Below are positions 34,989 through 44,496 of a stretch of 64,000 nt of DNA, piece by piece. The notes beneath the pieces were generated by a model. It saw only the letters and a list, made by a program, of their open reading frames with translations. It was not told the origin of the DNA and searched no databases. Position 1 is the stretch's first letter; every line of letters begins with the position of its first letter. The DNA is from Streptomyces subrutilus (GTDB taxonomy: Bacteria; Actinomycetota; Actinomycetes; Streptomycetales; Streptomycetaceae). Made by a program: the position numbers and the translations under genes. Where the stretch lies: NCBI RefSeq assembly GCF_008704535.1, contig NZ_CP023701.1, forward strand, positions 1,054,001 to 1,118,000, read 5' to 3'.

Positions 34989-36173
34989 TCAGGCCGGCGC
35001 CGCCCCCGCCGCGGTCCGGTAGGGGCGGAAGAACGCGCGCAGTTCCTCGGCGTAGAGCTCGGGCTCCTCGAACGCCGCGAAGTGGCCGCCCCGCGCGGGC
35101 TCGGTCACCCGCACGGTGTTCGCGGTGCGCTCCAGCCAGGCCCGGGGCGGGCGGACGACGTCGCCTGCGAAGATCGAGAAGCCGGACGGCACGTCGACCC
35201 GGCGGGCGTGCTGCGCGGGCGGAATCGCGGCGTTGGCGCGGTACATGCGCATGGACGAGCCGATCGTCCCCGTCAGCCAGTAGAGCGTGACGTTGGTGAG
35301 GATCTCGTCCTTCGTGAAGCTCCGCTCGACGTCTTGGCCGCAGTCGCTCCACGCCCGGAGCTTCTCGACGATCCACGCGGCGAGCCCGGCCGGTGAGTCG
35401 TTCAGTCCGACCGCCGCGGTCTGGGGCTTCGTGCGGTGCACGGCGGCGTAGGCGCCCTCGGTCGCGCCCCAGGCGGCGGCGCCCGCCAGCCAGGCCCGCT
35501 CCTCGGGCGCGAGGTCCGCCGGGTCGCCGGCGAAGACGGGCAGTCCCGCGTCGGTGCGGTGCACGGCCACGACCCGGTCGGGGTGGTCCAGCGCGAGGTA
35601 GCGGCTGACGTGGCTGCCGACGTCCCCGCCCGCCGCGCCGAAGCGGTCGTACCCGAGGACGCCCATGAGTTCGGCCCAGAGCCCGGCGACGGCGACCGCG
35701 TCGAGGGGCGCACCGGTGGGCCGGTCGGAGTAGCCGAACCCCGGCATGTCGGGGACGACCACGTCGAACGCGTCGGCGGGGTCGGCCCCGTGGGCGCCGG
35801 GGTCGGTGAGCAGCGGGACGACCTTCGTGTAGCGCCAGAACGAGTCCGGCCAGCCGTGACTGAGGACGAGCGGCAGGACGGGCCCGGCCGGTGCGACGGC
35901 CCGGGCGTGCACGAAGTGGATGCCGAGGCCGCCGAGCGGCAGCCGGAACCGCGGCAGCCGGGCGAGCGCGGCCTCCTGGGCCGGCCAGTCGAAGCCGTCC
36001 GCCCAGTAGGCGACGAGTTCGCGCAGGTAGCCGAGGTCCGCTCCGAGGGACCACCCGGCGTCCTCGGGCACATCGGGCCAGCGGGTGGCGCGCAACCGCG
36101 CGCGCAGGTCGTCGAGCGCGGCGGGGGTGGCCGACGCGCTGAACGGCTCGGGGCGGGGAGAGGCGTCCGGCAT
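34989..36173 (-). CDS. Epoxide hydrolase family alpha/beta hydrolase
   Basis: 394 residues. The N-terminal epoxide-hydrolase domain (residues 1-110) comes before the catalytic fold: oxyanion motif SHGWPDSFW, nucleophile Asp in GGDVGSHVS, MPGFGYSDRP, and C-terminal His in RGGHFAAFEEP. Tyr residues of the lid for epoxide opening are present in VTLYWLTG. It should hydrolyse an epoxide to a diol; substrate unknown. ATG 36173 is chosen; ATG 36182 three codons upstream is possible. Convergent with the lipoprotein gene. Confidence 0.92.
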   Translation of the reverse strand: MPDASPRPEPFSASATPAALDDLRARLRATRWPDVPEDAGWSLGADLGYLRELVAYWADGFDWPAQEAALARLPRFRLPLGGLGIHFVHARAVAPAGPVLPLVLSHGWPDSFWRYTKVVPLLTDPGAHGADPADAFDVVVPDMPGFGYSDRPTGAPLDAVAVAGLWAELMGVLGYDRFGAAGGDVGSHVSRYLALDHPDRVVAVHRTDAGLPVFAGDPADLAPEERAWLAGAAAWGATEGAYAAVHRTKPQTAAVGLNDSPAGLAAWIVEKLRAWSDCGQDVERSFTKDEILTNVTLYWLTGTIGSSMRMYRANAAIPPAQHARRVDVPSGFSIFAGDVVRPPRAWLERTANTVRVTEPARGGHFAAFEEPELYAEELRAFFRPYRTAAGAAPA

Positions 36174-36247
36174 GGGCCGCATCCTACGGTCCGCGCCGGG
36201 CCCGGCGAAGGCCCGACACCGGCCCGGCCGCCCCTCGGGGGCCCCGC

Positions 36248-36619
36248 CTAGTCGGTGGGTTCCTGCGGTGGCGGGCTCGCGGACGGGCCCGATCCGGACG
36301 GGCCCGCGCCGTCGGATCCGGCGGGCGTCGCGGTGTCCTCGGCATCCGGTGCGGGGGCCGGGTCCGGGGTGCGGTCGGGGTCCGGCGCGGAGGGCTCGTC
36401 CGCGGCTCCGGCGCCGTCCGGTGCGGCCGATTCCTCCCCGTCGGCGGTCGGCTCCTCGCCGGGCCCGGTCTTCCGGGGCGCGGTGGGCTCGGAGGTGCGC
36501 GTCCCGGCTCCGGGCAGGTCGGGGGCCTGCTGCTCGCGGGTGGGCGGGAGGTCGGGAGTGACCGGGTGGCGGCTCTCGGGAACGGGCGGCGGCAGTTCGG
36601 GGCCCTGGTTCGGTTTCAT
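36248..36619 (-). CDS. Disordered Pro/Glu/Asp-rich protein
   Basis: 123 residues, almost entirely P, A, E, D, G, S and T, with no hydrophobic core, signal or helix. GGAGAG lies about 5 nt before ATG 36619, which favours a real gene. The opposite strand is also open, so coding is not certain. No family recognised. Confidence 0.55.
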   Translation of the reverse strand: MKPNQGPELPPPVPESRHPVTPDLPPTREQQAPDLPGAGTRTSEPTAPRKTGPGEEPTADGEESAAPDGAGAADEPSAPDPDRTPDPAPAPDAEDTATPAGSDGAGPSGSGPSASPPPQEPTD

Positions 36620-36642
36620 GTTCTCTCCTCACGGCGTGCTGA

Positions 36643-36780
36643 CCGCCTACCCCCGAACCGGCGCTTCACCGCACCGCGGAAGTCGCCGCCCGGCAGGCCG
36701 CCCTCGACGCGCTCGTGGCGACGTACGCCCCGGAAGCGGACAAGGACGGCACCCGGCTGGTGGCGATCCGTCTCGATTGA
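36643..36780 (+). pseudogene. Possible 3' remnant of a lost gene
   Basis: A 45-codon open stretch between two stops reads like a protein C-terminus (RQAALDALVATYAPEADKD, then GTRLVAIRLD and stop) but has no plausible start or ribosome site. It may be the tail of a deleted gene. No family assigned. Confidence 0.3.
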
Positions 36781-36857
36781 GCCGACCGGGCCGGGGGGAC
36801 GGCGCGTGGAGCGGCCCGCCTCTGGCTACAAACATGATCACCGGGCATGCTTCCCCC

Positions 36858-37214
36858 ATGGAAGATGCGAACATTCCGGCCCCCGCGGCCGGCCCGCTGG
36901 GGCGTCAGTACGCCAGCGGGCCGTCCTGGGTCGTCGAAGCCCACGGCGACGTGGACATGGAAACCCTCGAACCGCTGGAGGCCGCCCTCACCGCGGCCGC
37001 GGCCGTCCACGGCCTGCTGGTCCTGGACGCCACCCGCGTCACCTTCGCCGACTCCTCCTGCCTGAACATGCTCATGCGGGTGCGGCGTCTCGTCGAACTG
37101 CGGATCGTGGCCCCGTCCGGACGGCTCATGCGCATGCTGGAGCTGACCGGCGCGGACCAGATCCTCGCCGTCCACCCGGACGTCACGGCCGCGACGGCGA
37201 CCGCCCAGACCTGA
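36858..37214 (+). CDS. STAS-domain anti-sigma factor antagonist
   Basis: 118 residues. The STAS core is clear: WVVEAHGDVDMETLEPLEAAL, GLLVLDATRVTFADSSCLNML with the phospho-acceptor Ser pair, and a C-terminal GADQILAVHPD. SpoIIAA/RsbV-like proteins bind RsbW-like kinases in partner switching. A candidate kinase of that type lies at 61219 but is not linked to this gene. Start chosen at ATG 36858; no strong ribosome site is seen. Confidence 0.88.
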   Translation: MEDANIPAPAAGPLGRQYASGPSWVVEAHGDVDMETLEPLEAALTAAAAVHGLLVLDATRVTFADSSCLNMLMRVRRLVELRIVAPSGRLMRMLELTGADQILAVHPDVTAATATAQT

Positions 37215-37310
37215 CCCGCTCCGGCCCGGCCCTGCGTCACGCGGTGCGCCCGCCCCGCGGCGCGCCCGTGACCGGCCGGCCTCCGCGCCGGGGCCCGTTC
37301 GGCGCCCGCC

Positions 37311-38570
37311 TCAGGCGGAGGAGTGCCACCGGTCGAGCCGGCGGGTCACCGGTGTGGCGCAGACGCCGTGCACGACGACGGACAGCAGGACGGTGAAGGT
37401 CACGACCGCCCACAGTTCCCGGGCCGGTACCCCGAAGTCGCCCTCCCCCAGCGCGTACGCGAGGTAGAAGAACGATCCGATGCCGCGGATGCCGAACAGG
37501 GCGATCACCGCGCGCTCCTGCCGGTCCGCGGCGCCCGCCGCCTGGACGGCCCAGCCGGTCAGCGGCCGGATCACCAGGAAGAGCGTCAGCGCGAGCAGGG
37601 CGCCGCGCCAGGTCAGCGCCGCGAGGCCGCCGCCGGCGATGTAGCCGCCCACCAGGAAGAGCACGACGGCGGTGAGCAGCCGCTCGACCTGGTCCATGAA
37701 GGCGTGCATGACGCGTTGGTACCCGTGGGCGCGTTCGGCGGCGCGGATCGTGCAGGCGGTGGCGAAGACGGCGAGGAACCCGTAGCCGTGCAGGAGTTCG
37801 GTCAGTCCGTACGCGGTGAAGGTGGCGGCGAGGGCGGCGAAGCCCTCGCGGTGTTCTGCCAGCCGCAGGGCCCGCCAGCCGGCGCGGAAGAACATCCGCC
37901 CGAGGAGCCGGCCGACCGCGATCCCCGTGCCGAGGCCGACGGCCGCGCGCAGGAGGACGTCGCTCCAGGCCCAGTGCCACACCCAGGCCGTGGACCAGCC
38001 GGAGCCGGAGGCCGCGGCGATGGCCAGCGCGGCGAGGACGAACGGGAAGGCGAGGCCGTCGTTGAGCCCGGCTTCGCTGGTGAGGGCGAACCGGGCCTCG
38101 TCCTCGTCGTCCTCGTCGTCGGTCGGCTCGCCGACGCGGACCTCCCCGGCGAGGACCGGGTCGGTGGGGGCGAGCGCCGCGGCCACGAGCAGGGCCACGG
38201 CGGGCGGCCAGTCGAGGAGCCACCAGGCGGCCGCGGCGGTCAGCAGGATGGTCAGCGGCATGGCCAGGCCCAGCAGCCGCCAGGTGGTGGACCAGGTCCG
38301 CAGCCCCACCGGCCGGTTGATGGCCAGCCCGGCTCCCATCAGGGCCACCACGACGCAGACCTCCGTCAGGTGCTCCACCGTCTGGCGGTCGCGCACCGGG
38401 TCGAGGTCGGGCAGCACGTCGAAGGGCAGCAGGTAGACGAGGAACCCGGCGGCGAGGAACACCATCGGGGTGGACAGCGGCCGCTTGGCCAGCGCCGCGG
38501 GGAGGACCGCGGCGCACAGGGCGCCGGCTCCCGCGCAGGCGTAGAGCAGGTCGGTCGTCGTCAGTTCCAC
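37311..38570 (-). CDS. CPA1-family Na+/H+ antiporter-like protein
   Basis: 419 residues with about twelve membrane helices. The cation-binding region appears as AAALAPTDPVLAGEV and SEAGLNDGLAFPF, the two conserved Asp segments of NhaP-type antiporters; a late GIRGIGSFFYLAYAL is also family-like. An acidic loop (DDEDDEDE) lies between the two halves of the binding region. It should exchange Na+ or K+ for H+. GTG start. It stands just downstream of the DUF1152 gene (60 bp), perhaps in one transcript. Confidence 0.9.
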   Translation of the reverse strand: MELTTTDLLYACAGAGALCAAVLPAALAKRPLSTPMVFLAAGFLVYLLPFDVLPDLDPVRDRQTVEHLTEVCVVVALMGAGLAINRPVGLRTWSTTWRLLGLAMPLTILLTAAAAWWLLDWPPAVALLVAAALAPTDPVLAGEVRVGEPTDDEDDEDEARFALTSEAGLNDGLAFPFVLAALAIAAASGSGWSTAWVWHWAWSDVLLRAAVGLGTGIAVGRLLGRMFFRAGWRALRLAEHREGFAALAATFTAYGLTELLHGYGFLAVFATACTIRAAERAHGYQRVMHAFMDQVERLLTAVVLFLVGGYIAGGGLAALTWRGALLALTLFLVIRPLTGWAVQAAGAADRQERAVIALFGIRGIGSFFYLAYALGEGDFGVPARELWAVVTFTVLLSVVVHGVCATPVTRRLDRWHSSA

Positions 38571-38630
38571 CGTGCGACGCCCTTCCCGATCGAACCGCTG
38601 TCCGACCGCGCCTGCCCTGCGCGGTCCGCT

Positions 38631-39806
38631 TCACACTCCCGATCCCGCCCCGGCCCCGGCCAGTCGCCACAGCGGCGGTGCGTGCCGCCGCGGGCGCCCC
38701 GCGCGCAGCGTGCCGAGCAGGGAACGGGCCTCGGCGTCGTCCAGGTCGAGCTCCTCGGTGATCCGGCGGGTGGTGACGTACGCGAGACCGGCGGCCAGCA
38801 GTCCGCGCTCCCAGTCGGCGAAGCGGGCCAGGACGGTCGCGGGGTCCCGGGCCGGGCGGCCCGGGCCCGGGGTCCCGAGTGGCGCGGTCCCGGGCGGGGC
38901 GGCCCCGTTCGGCGTCGTGGCCTGCCGGGGCGCACCGGACCGTGCCGCGCGGTGTCGTTCGCGTTCGATCTCCGAGAAGCCGCACACCGCGCGGGAGGCC
39001 TCCTCGGCGTCGTCCAGGCCGGTGCAGCCGGCCAGTGCGCGGGCGAGCGGGTTGAGGGCGAGGGCGCGTTCCAGGGTGAGGCGGTGGACTTGGCGGGCCG
39101 CGTCGTCGAGGAGGACCGGGCGCGGGGCGTCCCGGGTTCCGCACACGCCGCGTATCCCGCGGGCCGCCGCGACGAGCAGGGCGCTCGCCTCCGAGGGGTG
39201 CCAGTCGAAGACGCCGCGCACGCCCTCGGTGTGGGCGGCGGTCAGCGCGAAGGACGGCTCGCCGAGCCGGGGCAGCAGGTCGGGCAGGGGCACTTCGTTG
39301 TCGAGGCCGGGTCCGGCCACGAGGACGGCGGTGGCGATGCCCGTCGCCGCGCATGCGGCGAGGGCCAGGGCGTCGCCCAGCGGGCTGCGCAGCGTGGGTT
39401 CGTCGCCGTTGGCCACGATGTCGCCGCCCACGTCCACCAGGTCGATCCGGTCGGCCCCGCACCAGTGGGCGGCGGCGGTGATCTGCCGGGCCAGTCCGAG
39501 CGTGCCCCCGTACGGGTCGAGCAGGCCGATCCGGGGCCCCAACTCGGCTGCCAGGCGCGGGATCAGGGAGCCGGCCGGGGCCACGGGCGCGGTCGCCGCG
39601 GTGACCAGGGCGAGGTCCCGAGCGGCGGTTTCGGTGCCGGTGAAGTCGGCGGTCCGGCGCGGACCGGGGACGGGGTCGACGACCAGTCGCTCCCATGCGT
39701 AGGTCAGGACGAGGGCGGGTGCGTCCGCTCCGTGCAGTGCCCTGTGGACCATGGCCGCGGTGATGGCGTCACCGCCACCGCCGGCGGCGATGAGAAGTCG
39801 CTTCAT
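38631..39806 (-). CDS. DUF1152 family protein
   Basis: 391 residues. N-terminal glycine loop LLIAAGGGGDAITAA, then VDVGGDIVANGDEPTLRSPLGDA, the family hallmark, and the central GVFDWHPSEASALL. A 40-residue Pro/Gly-rich linker precedes a C-terminal Arg-rich segment. No activity is established for DUF1152; the glycine loop suggests a nucleotide or cofactor site. ATG 39806. Transcribed away from the radical SAM gene across about 250 bp in which I see no further gene. Confidence 0.85.
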   Translation of the reverse strand: MKRLLIAAGGGGDAITAAMVHRALHGADAPALVLTYAWERLVVDPVPGPRRTADFTGTETAARDLALVTAATAPVAPAGSLIPRLAAELGPRIGLLDPYGGTLGLARQITAAAHWCGADRIDLVDVGGDIVANGDEPTLRSPLGDALALAACAATGIATAVLVAGPGLDNEVPLPDLLPRLGEPSFALTAAHTEGVRGVFDWHPSEASALLVAAARGIRGVCGTRDAPRPVLLDDAARQVHRLTLERALALNPLARALAGCTGLDDAEEASRAVCGFSEIERERHRAARSGAPRQATTPNGAAPPGTAPLGTPGPGRPARDPATVLARFADWERGLLAAGLAYVTTRRITEELDLDDAEARSLLGTLRAGRPRRHAPPLWRLAGAGAGSGV

Positions 39807-40057
39807 GCGGTCACGGAACCCCAACCGGCGGGCGCGCGCCACCACGCCTCGGCCTGCGGGACGGACCCGGCAGCCGTACATTCCGGGGCAAGGGGGGAGA
39901 TCACCGACCGGCTCGCGAAAAGTGCATATGAACCTCCATGGTGTCATTCCGGTTTTATGCGGATCGCACTAAAGAGATCGGCCCGAGCACGACCCTAGGG
40001 TGACGCCGTGTCACGTAAAGCGATCGCAATCTTCCGGAAAGCGAGTCAGATTCCCTG

Positions 40058-41455
40058 ATGACCCACACCGTTGCGCTCCCCACTCCGTCGTTCCCGGTGC
40101 CGGCCCCCGCGAACGAGCCGGAGACCCCGTACGAGCAGTACGTCTACGCCTACCCGCACCAGAAGGCCTACCGCCTGCTGGACGACGGCCCGCTGCTGAG
40201 CGACTTATGGTCCACCGAGCGGCTCGACGCCCTGTCCCTCTACGCGCACATCCCGTTCTGCGAGATGCGGTGCGGCTTCTGCAACCTCTTCACCCGCACC
40301 GGCGCCCCCGAGGACGTCACCCGCGAGTTCCTGCGCACCCTGGAGCGCCAGGCCCGGGTGACCAGGAGGGCGCTGGAGGCGAAGGGGGAGCCGATACGGT
40401 TCCCGCTCGCCGCGTTCGGCGGGGGCACGCCCACCTACCTGACGGCGGCCGAACTGACGCGGTTGTGCGACATCTGCGAGGACGTGATGGGGGCCGACCT
40501 CCACGCCGCGTCCTGGTCGGTGGAGACCTCCCCGGCCACGGCGACCGCCGACCGCATCGCCGTACTGGCCGAGCGCGGCGCGACGCGGCTGAGCATCGGG
40601 GTGCAGAGCTTCATCGACGAGGAGGCCCGCGCGGCCGTCCGCCCGCAGAAGCGCCAGGAGGTGGAGGACTCGCTCGCCCGTCTCAAGGAGGCGAAGTTCC
40701 CCATCCTCAACATCGACCTCATCTACGGCATCGACGGCCAGACCGAGCGCACCTTCAAGGTCTCGCTGGACGCCGCGCTGGCCTGGGAGCCGGAGGAGAT
40801 CTACCTCTACCCGCTGTACGTGCGCCCGCTGACCGGACTGAGCACCCGCCACGCGGCCACCCTCCAGGACTGGAACGAGCAGCGGCTGCGGCTCTACCGC
40901 TACGGGCGCGACCACCTCCTCTCGGCCGGGTACGAGCAGACCTCGATGCGGGTCTTCCGCCGCACGGGCACGGCGGCCGTGGAGGACGCCGACGGCAGCA
41001 GCATCAGCGAGTACAACCAGCAGGCCGGCATGGTCGGACTCGGCGTCGGTGCGCGCTCGTTCACCACGGAGCTGCACTACACGACCGACTACGCGGTCGC
41101 CGTCCCCGAGGTCAGGCGGATCATCGACGACTACATCGCCACGCCGACCGAGCGGTTCGAGCGGGCGCAGTGGGCCTTCCGCATGGACGGCGGGGAGCGG
41201 CGCCGGATGTACGTGCTGCAGCACCTGCTGGAGTCGACGGGCCTGCGCACGGCCGACTACGAGCAGCGGTTCGCCACCCGCTTCGAGGACGACTTCGGGC
41301 CCCAGGCGCAGGCCCTGCTGGACCGCAACTGGCTGCGGGAGGCGGACGGGAAGCTGGGGCTGACCCTGGAGGGCATGGCCTGGGCCGACGCGATCGGCCC
41401 GATGTTCTTCTCCTCCCGGGTGCGCGACAACATGACGGCGTACCAGGACCGCTGA
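40058..41455 (+). CDS. STM4012-family radical SAM protein (HemW-like)
   Basis: 465 residues. Radical SAM cluster motif CEMRCGFC (CxxxCxxC) at about residue 69, FGGGTPTYL and SIGVQSF as in HemN/HemW relatives, plus DLIYGIDGQTERTF. The opening YEQYVYAYPHQKAYR and the NLFTRTG after the cluster fit STM4012 proteins. That family usually sits with STM4011, STM4013 and STM4014 genes; none is here, so it is an orphan. Reaction unknown; coproporphyrinogen oxidase is a common but doubtful label. Closed by a strong hairpin. Confidence 0.85.
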   Translation: MTHTVALPTPSFPVPAPANEPETPYEQYVYAYPHQKAYRLLDDGPLLSDLWSTERLDALSLYAHIPFCEMRCGFCNLFTRTGAPEDVTREFLRTLERQARVTRRALEAKGEPIRFPLAAFGGGTPTYLTAAELTRLCDICEDVMGADLHAASWSVETSPATATADRIAVLAERGATRLSIGVQSFIDEEARAAVRPQKRQEVEDSLARLKEAKFPILNIDLIYGIDGQTERTFKVSLDAALAWEPEEIYLYPLYVRPLTGLSTRHAATLQDWNEQRLRLYRYGRDHLLSAGYEQTSMRVFRRTGTAAVEDADGSSISEYNQQAGMVGLGVGARSFTTELHYTTDYAVAVPEVRRIIDDYIATPTERFERAQWAFRMDGGERRRMYVLQHLLESTGLRTADYEQRFATRFEDDFGPQAQALLDRNWLREADGKLGLTLEGMAWADAIGPMFFSSRVRDNMTAYQDR

Positions 41456-41470
41456 GCCGCGGCCCCGTTC

Positions 41471-41512
41471 GGCCCGCCCGTCCGGCGCGACGGCGCGCCG
41501 GACGGGCGGGCC
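41471..41512. terminator. Hairpin terminator after radical SAM gene
   Basis: Perfect 18-bp stem (GGCCCGCCCGTCCGGCGC) with a 6-nt loop, 15 nt after the stop and 41 nt before the convergent EamA stop. Confidence 0.92.
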
Positions 41513-41553
41513 GGTCCGGTGGACGGCGGCGGGAGGTGTGCGCACCGGCCGGG

Positions 41554-42465
41554 TCAGTTCCGTACGCGCTCCGGCGGTGCGCCGGCCGCCGCCGGCCGGC
41601 GCCGCGGCAGCGACACCAGCACCAGCCCGCCCAGCAGCAGCAGTCCGCCGGCCACCGCGGGCGCGCCCGGCCGCTCGCCCAGCAGCGCCACGCCGAGCAC
41701 GGTGGCGACCAGCGGTTCGGTCAGGCTCAGCGTCCCGGTCGTGGCGGCGCTGAGCCGGCCGACGCCGCGGGTGAACAGCAGGTAGCCGAGGGCGGTGGTG
41801 CCCAGTCCGAGCCAGGCGACCAGCGCGACCGCGCGCGGCGCGGCCAGCCCCTCGGGGGCGACGAACAGGTACGGCGATACCAGTAGCCCCGCGCACAGCA
41901 CGCTGACCGGCGCCGCCGCGGAGAGGTCGGCGCCGCGCGAGCCCAACTCCTTCGTCGCGGCGATGTACACGCCGAAGCTGGCCCCGGCCACCACGCCGAA
42001 CAGCACGCCCGGCCCGTCCGCGCGCGCCCCGCTGCCGGGCAGCAGCAGCAACCCGATCCCGGCCACCGCGCAGACCGTTCCCACCAGCCCGCGCGGGGTG
42101 GTCCGCTCCCCCGACAGGGCCCGGGCGCACAGCCCGCTGACGACGGGTACGGTCCCGAAGGTCACCGCGGTCGCGAGCGCGGCCCCGCTGCGCTCGACCG
42201 CTTGCAGGAAGCAGACCTGGAAGGCGGCGGTGACCAGCACGGACAGCCCGACCCAGCGCCGCACCCCGGGCCGTAAGAGGCTGCGCAGTCCCGGTGGGCG
42301 GACCATCAGCGCGCTCAGCACGAGACCGCCGAGGAGCATGCGGGCGGCGCCCAGCGACACCGGGTGCGCTCCGGTGTCGGCCAGGATCTGCGCGGGCCCC
42401 ACCGTCCCCCACAGGACCGCCGCCACCAGTACGGATGCCACAGCGCCCACGATCTCCCCCTCCAC
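41554..42465 (-). CDS. EamA/DMT-family permease
   Basis: 303 residues with ten predicted helices in two EamA repeats. Motif-like segments: LWGTVGPAQ in the first repeat and WLGLGTTALGYLLFTRGVG plus LSLTEPLVATVLG in the second. Drug/metabolite transporters of this type export amino acids or small organics. GTG start. Neighbours give no substrate clue. Confidence 0.92.
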   Translation of the reverse strand: MEGEIVGAVASVLVAAVLWGTVGPAQILADTGAHPVSLGAARMLLGGLVLSALMVRPPGLRSLLRPGVRRWVGLSVLVTAAFQVCFLQAVERSGAALATAVTFGTVPVVSGLCARALSGERTTPRGLVGTVCAVAGIGLLLLPGSGARADGPGVLFGVVAGASFGVYIAATKELGSRGADLSAAAPVSVLCAGLLVSPYLFVAPEGLAAPRAVALVAWLGLGTTALGYLLFTRGVGRLSAATTGTLSLTEPLVATVLGVALLGERPGAPAVAGGLLLLGGLVLVSLPRRRPAAAGAPPERVRN

Positions 42466-42579
42466 GGTTACCGGAACCCGGCGAACCTACCGGGAGGGCG
42501 CCGTGCAGACCCACTGGGTGAAACCATGAGGTTTCCGCCCCCCGCGACGGCGGCTCCGTGTGTTCGCACCAAGTCGCCG

Positions 42580-44496
42580 TCAGCCCGTTCCCGTCGCGGC
42601 GCGCACGGTCAGTCCGCATCCGACGGCGATGACCAGGAGGGAGGTCAGGACCGGGCCGGTACGGACGAGGCGCCGCAGCAGGGGGCTGGTGCGCAGGGCG
42701 CGGGCACGGTGGTGGGTTTCGAGGCGTTCGCGCACCCGGACGAGGAGGAGTCCGGCGAGGGTGAGCGTGACGGCCATGCCGAGGCCGTAGCCGATGACGA
42801 GCAGGACGCCGAACGCGGTCCGGCCCAGGGCGACCGCGCCGAGGAGCACGACGAGGGCGGAGGGGCTGGGGACGAGTCCGCCCGCGATGCCCATCCCGAT
42901 GAGCCCGGCCCGGCCGTTCGCCCTGCGGGGGCCGGAGCCGGGTGCCGGTGCGGTGGCCGGACGGTGGCCGTGGTCATGACCGTGGCCCTGGTGGTGCTCG
43001 TGGCCGTGGTGGTGCTCGTGGCCCTGGCCCCGCGACGCTGGGGCGAGCGTCGCCACGGCTCGGGACTCCGCACCGGCCCCGGCCGGGCCGCCCGGGGCAC
43101 CGCGCCGGGCCGGGATCAGGGCCCCCGAGCCCGAGGCGGCGGGATCGGGGACCGTGCCGGGCGCGTGGCCGTGGGCGGGACCGTGATCGCCGTGGCCGTG
43201 GCCGTGGCCACGGCTGTGCGCGTGGCCGTGGTCGTGCGCGTGGTCATGGTCATGCGCGTGGCCGTGGCCGTGGCCGTGATCGTGATCGTGATCGTGGTCG
43301 TGCGGTGCGCCGTGGTCGTGGGCGTGGTGGTCGGGGGCGTCGTGGTGGTGATGGTGGTGGTGGAGGGACTTGCCGCGCAGGGCTCCGGTGAGGAGCCACA
43401 GGCCGATGCCCGTGACCAGGAGGCCGCTGGCGGCGCCGAGCCAGACCAGGACGGATTCTCCGGCGAGGTGGGTGGCCGCGGGCAGGGCGAGGCCGAGGAC
43501 GAGGACCCCGGTGGTGTGCGTGAGGGTGACGGTGGCGCCCACGGTGACGGCGTCGCGCCGGGTCCCGCGCCGGCCCGCGAGGTAGGCGGCCATGATGGTC
43601 TTCCCGTGGCCGGGCATGGCGGCGTGCGAGGCACCGAGGACGAGGGCCAGGAGCAGCGCCAGCAGCCCGACCGGGAGGGTGATCTCCCGGGCCCCGACCA
43701 GCGCGTCGAAGACCCCGGTGACCTTCCCGAGCAGGCCCGTGAGGAGACCCGCCCCGGGGAGGTCGGCGACGGCCGGCGCCGCGCCCGCCCCCGGGCCGGG
43801 CTCCGTGCGCAGCGTCGCCGCGCGCTGGTCGAGCGGGGAGGCGAGGGGGTCCTGCGGGTAGGCGCGCAGCTCGCGGGTGACCGACGCCGCCGGTACGTCC
43901 GAGCGCGTGATCCGTACGCCCCGGCCCGTGGCGGTGAGTTCGCGCCAGCCGATGCGCCCGGTGTCGTACCCGGTCCGCACGCTCAGGCCGGCCGGTTCGG
44001 TGAGACCGGCGGGGGCGGTCAGTTCGCAGGTGAGCCGGCTGGTCTTGAGGCCGGCCTCGCCGGGTTCGTGGACGAGTGCGGCCGCCGACGCCGCCTTCCA
44101 CCCGACGTCCTCGGTGCGCGCGGCGCCCCTGGCGCCCACGACGCGCACGTGCAGTCGGCGGCCGAGGTCGGCGCAGGCCTCGGCGGCGTACGAGCGGGCC
44201 TCTGCGGGACCGATGTCGCCGTCGTGGTCGCGGTCGACGACGGCGCGTTCCTGGAGGGCCGAGATCTCCGCCCGGTCGACGACGATGCGGGCGTCGATCC
44301 GGTCCGGGTACAGGGTCAGGCCGGTGTGGTAGTTGACCGTGAAGTTGCCCAGCGGGTGGGCCGTCGCGCCGGGCGCGCCGGCGGCTGCGGCCAGCGCCGT
44401 GACGGCGAGCACGGTCAGGGCGCGCCGCACGGTGCGGGGCACGGGGCGGCTCGGGCGGCGGCGCCCGGTGGGGCGCGGGGCGCGGGCGTGGTTCAT
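42580..44496 (-). CDS. NicO/HupE-type nickel-cobalt transporter with giant His-rich loop
   Basis: 638 residues. Signal peptide ending ATAHP, an extracellular N-terminal domain (HPLGNFTVNYHTGLTLYPD onward, about residues 48-250), then about six helices with the transporter motif SHAAMPGHGKT. Between helices (about residues 380-510) lies a loop with runs of HHHHHHH, HDHDHDHDHGHGHGH and similar, surely metal-binding. A second motif GLVPSPSALVVL follows it. It should move Ni2+ or Co2+, or export them. ATG overlaps the stop of the TPR gene, so the two are coupled. Confidence 0.9.
   Translation of the reverse strand: MNHARAPRPTGRRRPSRPVPRTVRRALTVLAVTALAAAAGAPGATAHPLGNFTVNYHTGLTLYPDRIDARIVVDRAEISALQERAVVDRDHDGDIGPAEARSYAAEACADLGRRLHVRVVGARGAARTEDVGWKAASAAALVHEPGEAGLKTSRLTCELTAPAGLTEPAGLSVRTGYDTGRIGWRELTATGRGVRITRSDVPAASVTRELRAYPQDPLASPLDQRAATLRTEPGPGAGAAPAVADLPGAGLLTGLLGKVTGVFDALVGAREITLPVGLLALLLALVLGASHAAMPGHGKTIMAAYLAGRRGTRRDAVTVGATVTLTHTTGVLVLGLALPAATHLAGESVLVWLGAASGLLVTGIGLWLLTGALRGKSLHHHHHHHDAPDHHAHDHGAPHDHDHDHDHGHGHGHAHDHDHAHDHGHAHSRGHGHGHGDHGPAHGHAPGTVPDPAASGSGALIPARRGAPGGPAGAGAESRAVATLAPASRGQGHEHHHGHEHHQGHGHDHGHRPATAPAPGSGPRRANGRAGLIGMGIAGGLVPSPSALVVLLGAVALGRTAFGVLLVIGYGLGMAVTLTLAGLLLVRVRERLETHHRARALRTSPLLRRLVRTGPVLTSLLVIAVGCGLTVRAATGTG

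Noticed and set aside
43000..43400. Tandem-repeat DNA in the NicO gene
   Set aside because: The repetition is explained by His-Asp and His-Gly codons of the coding loop, not by a separate repeat element.
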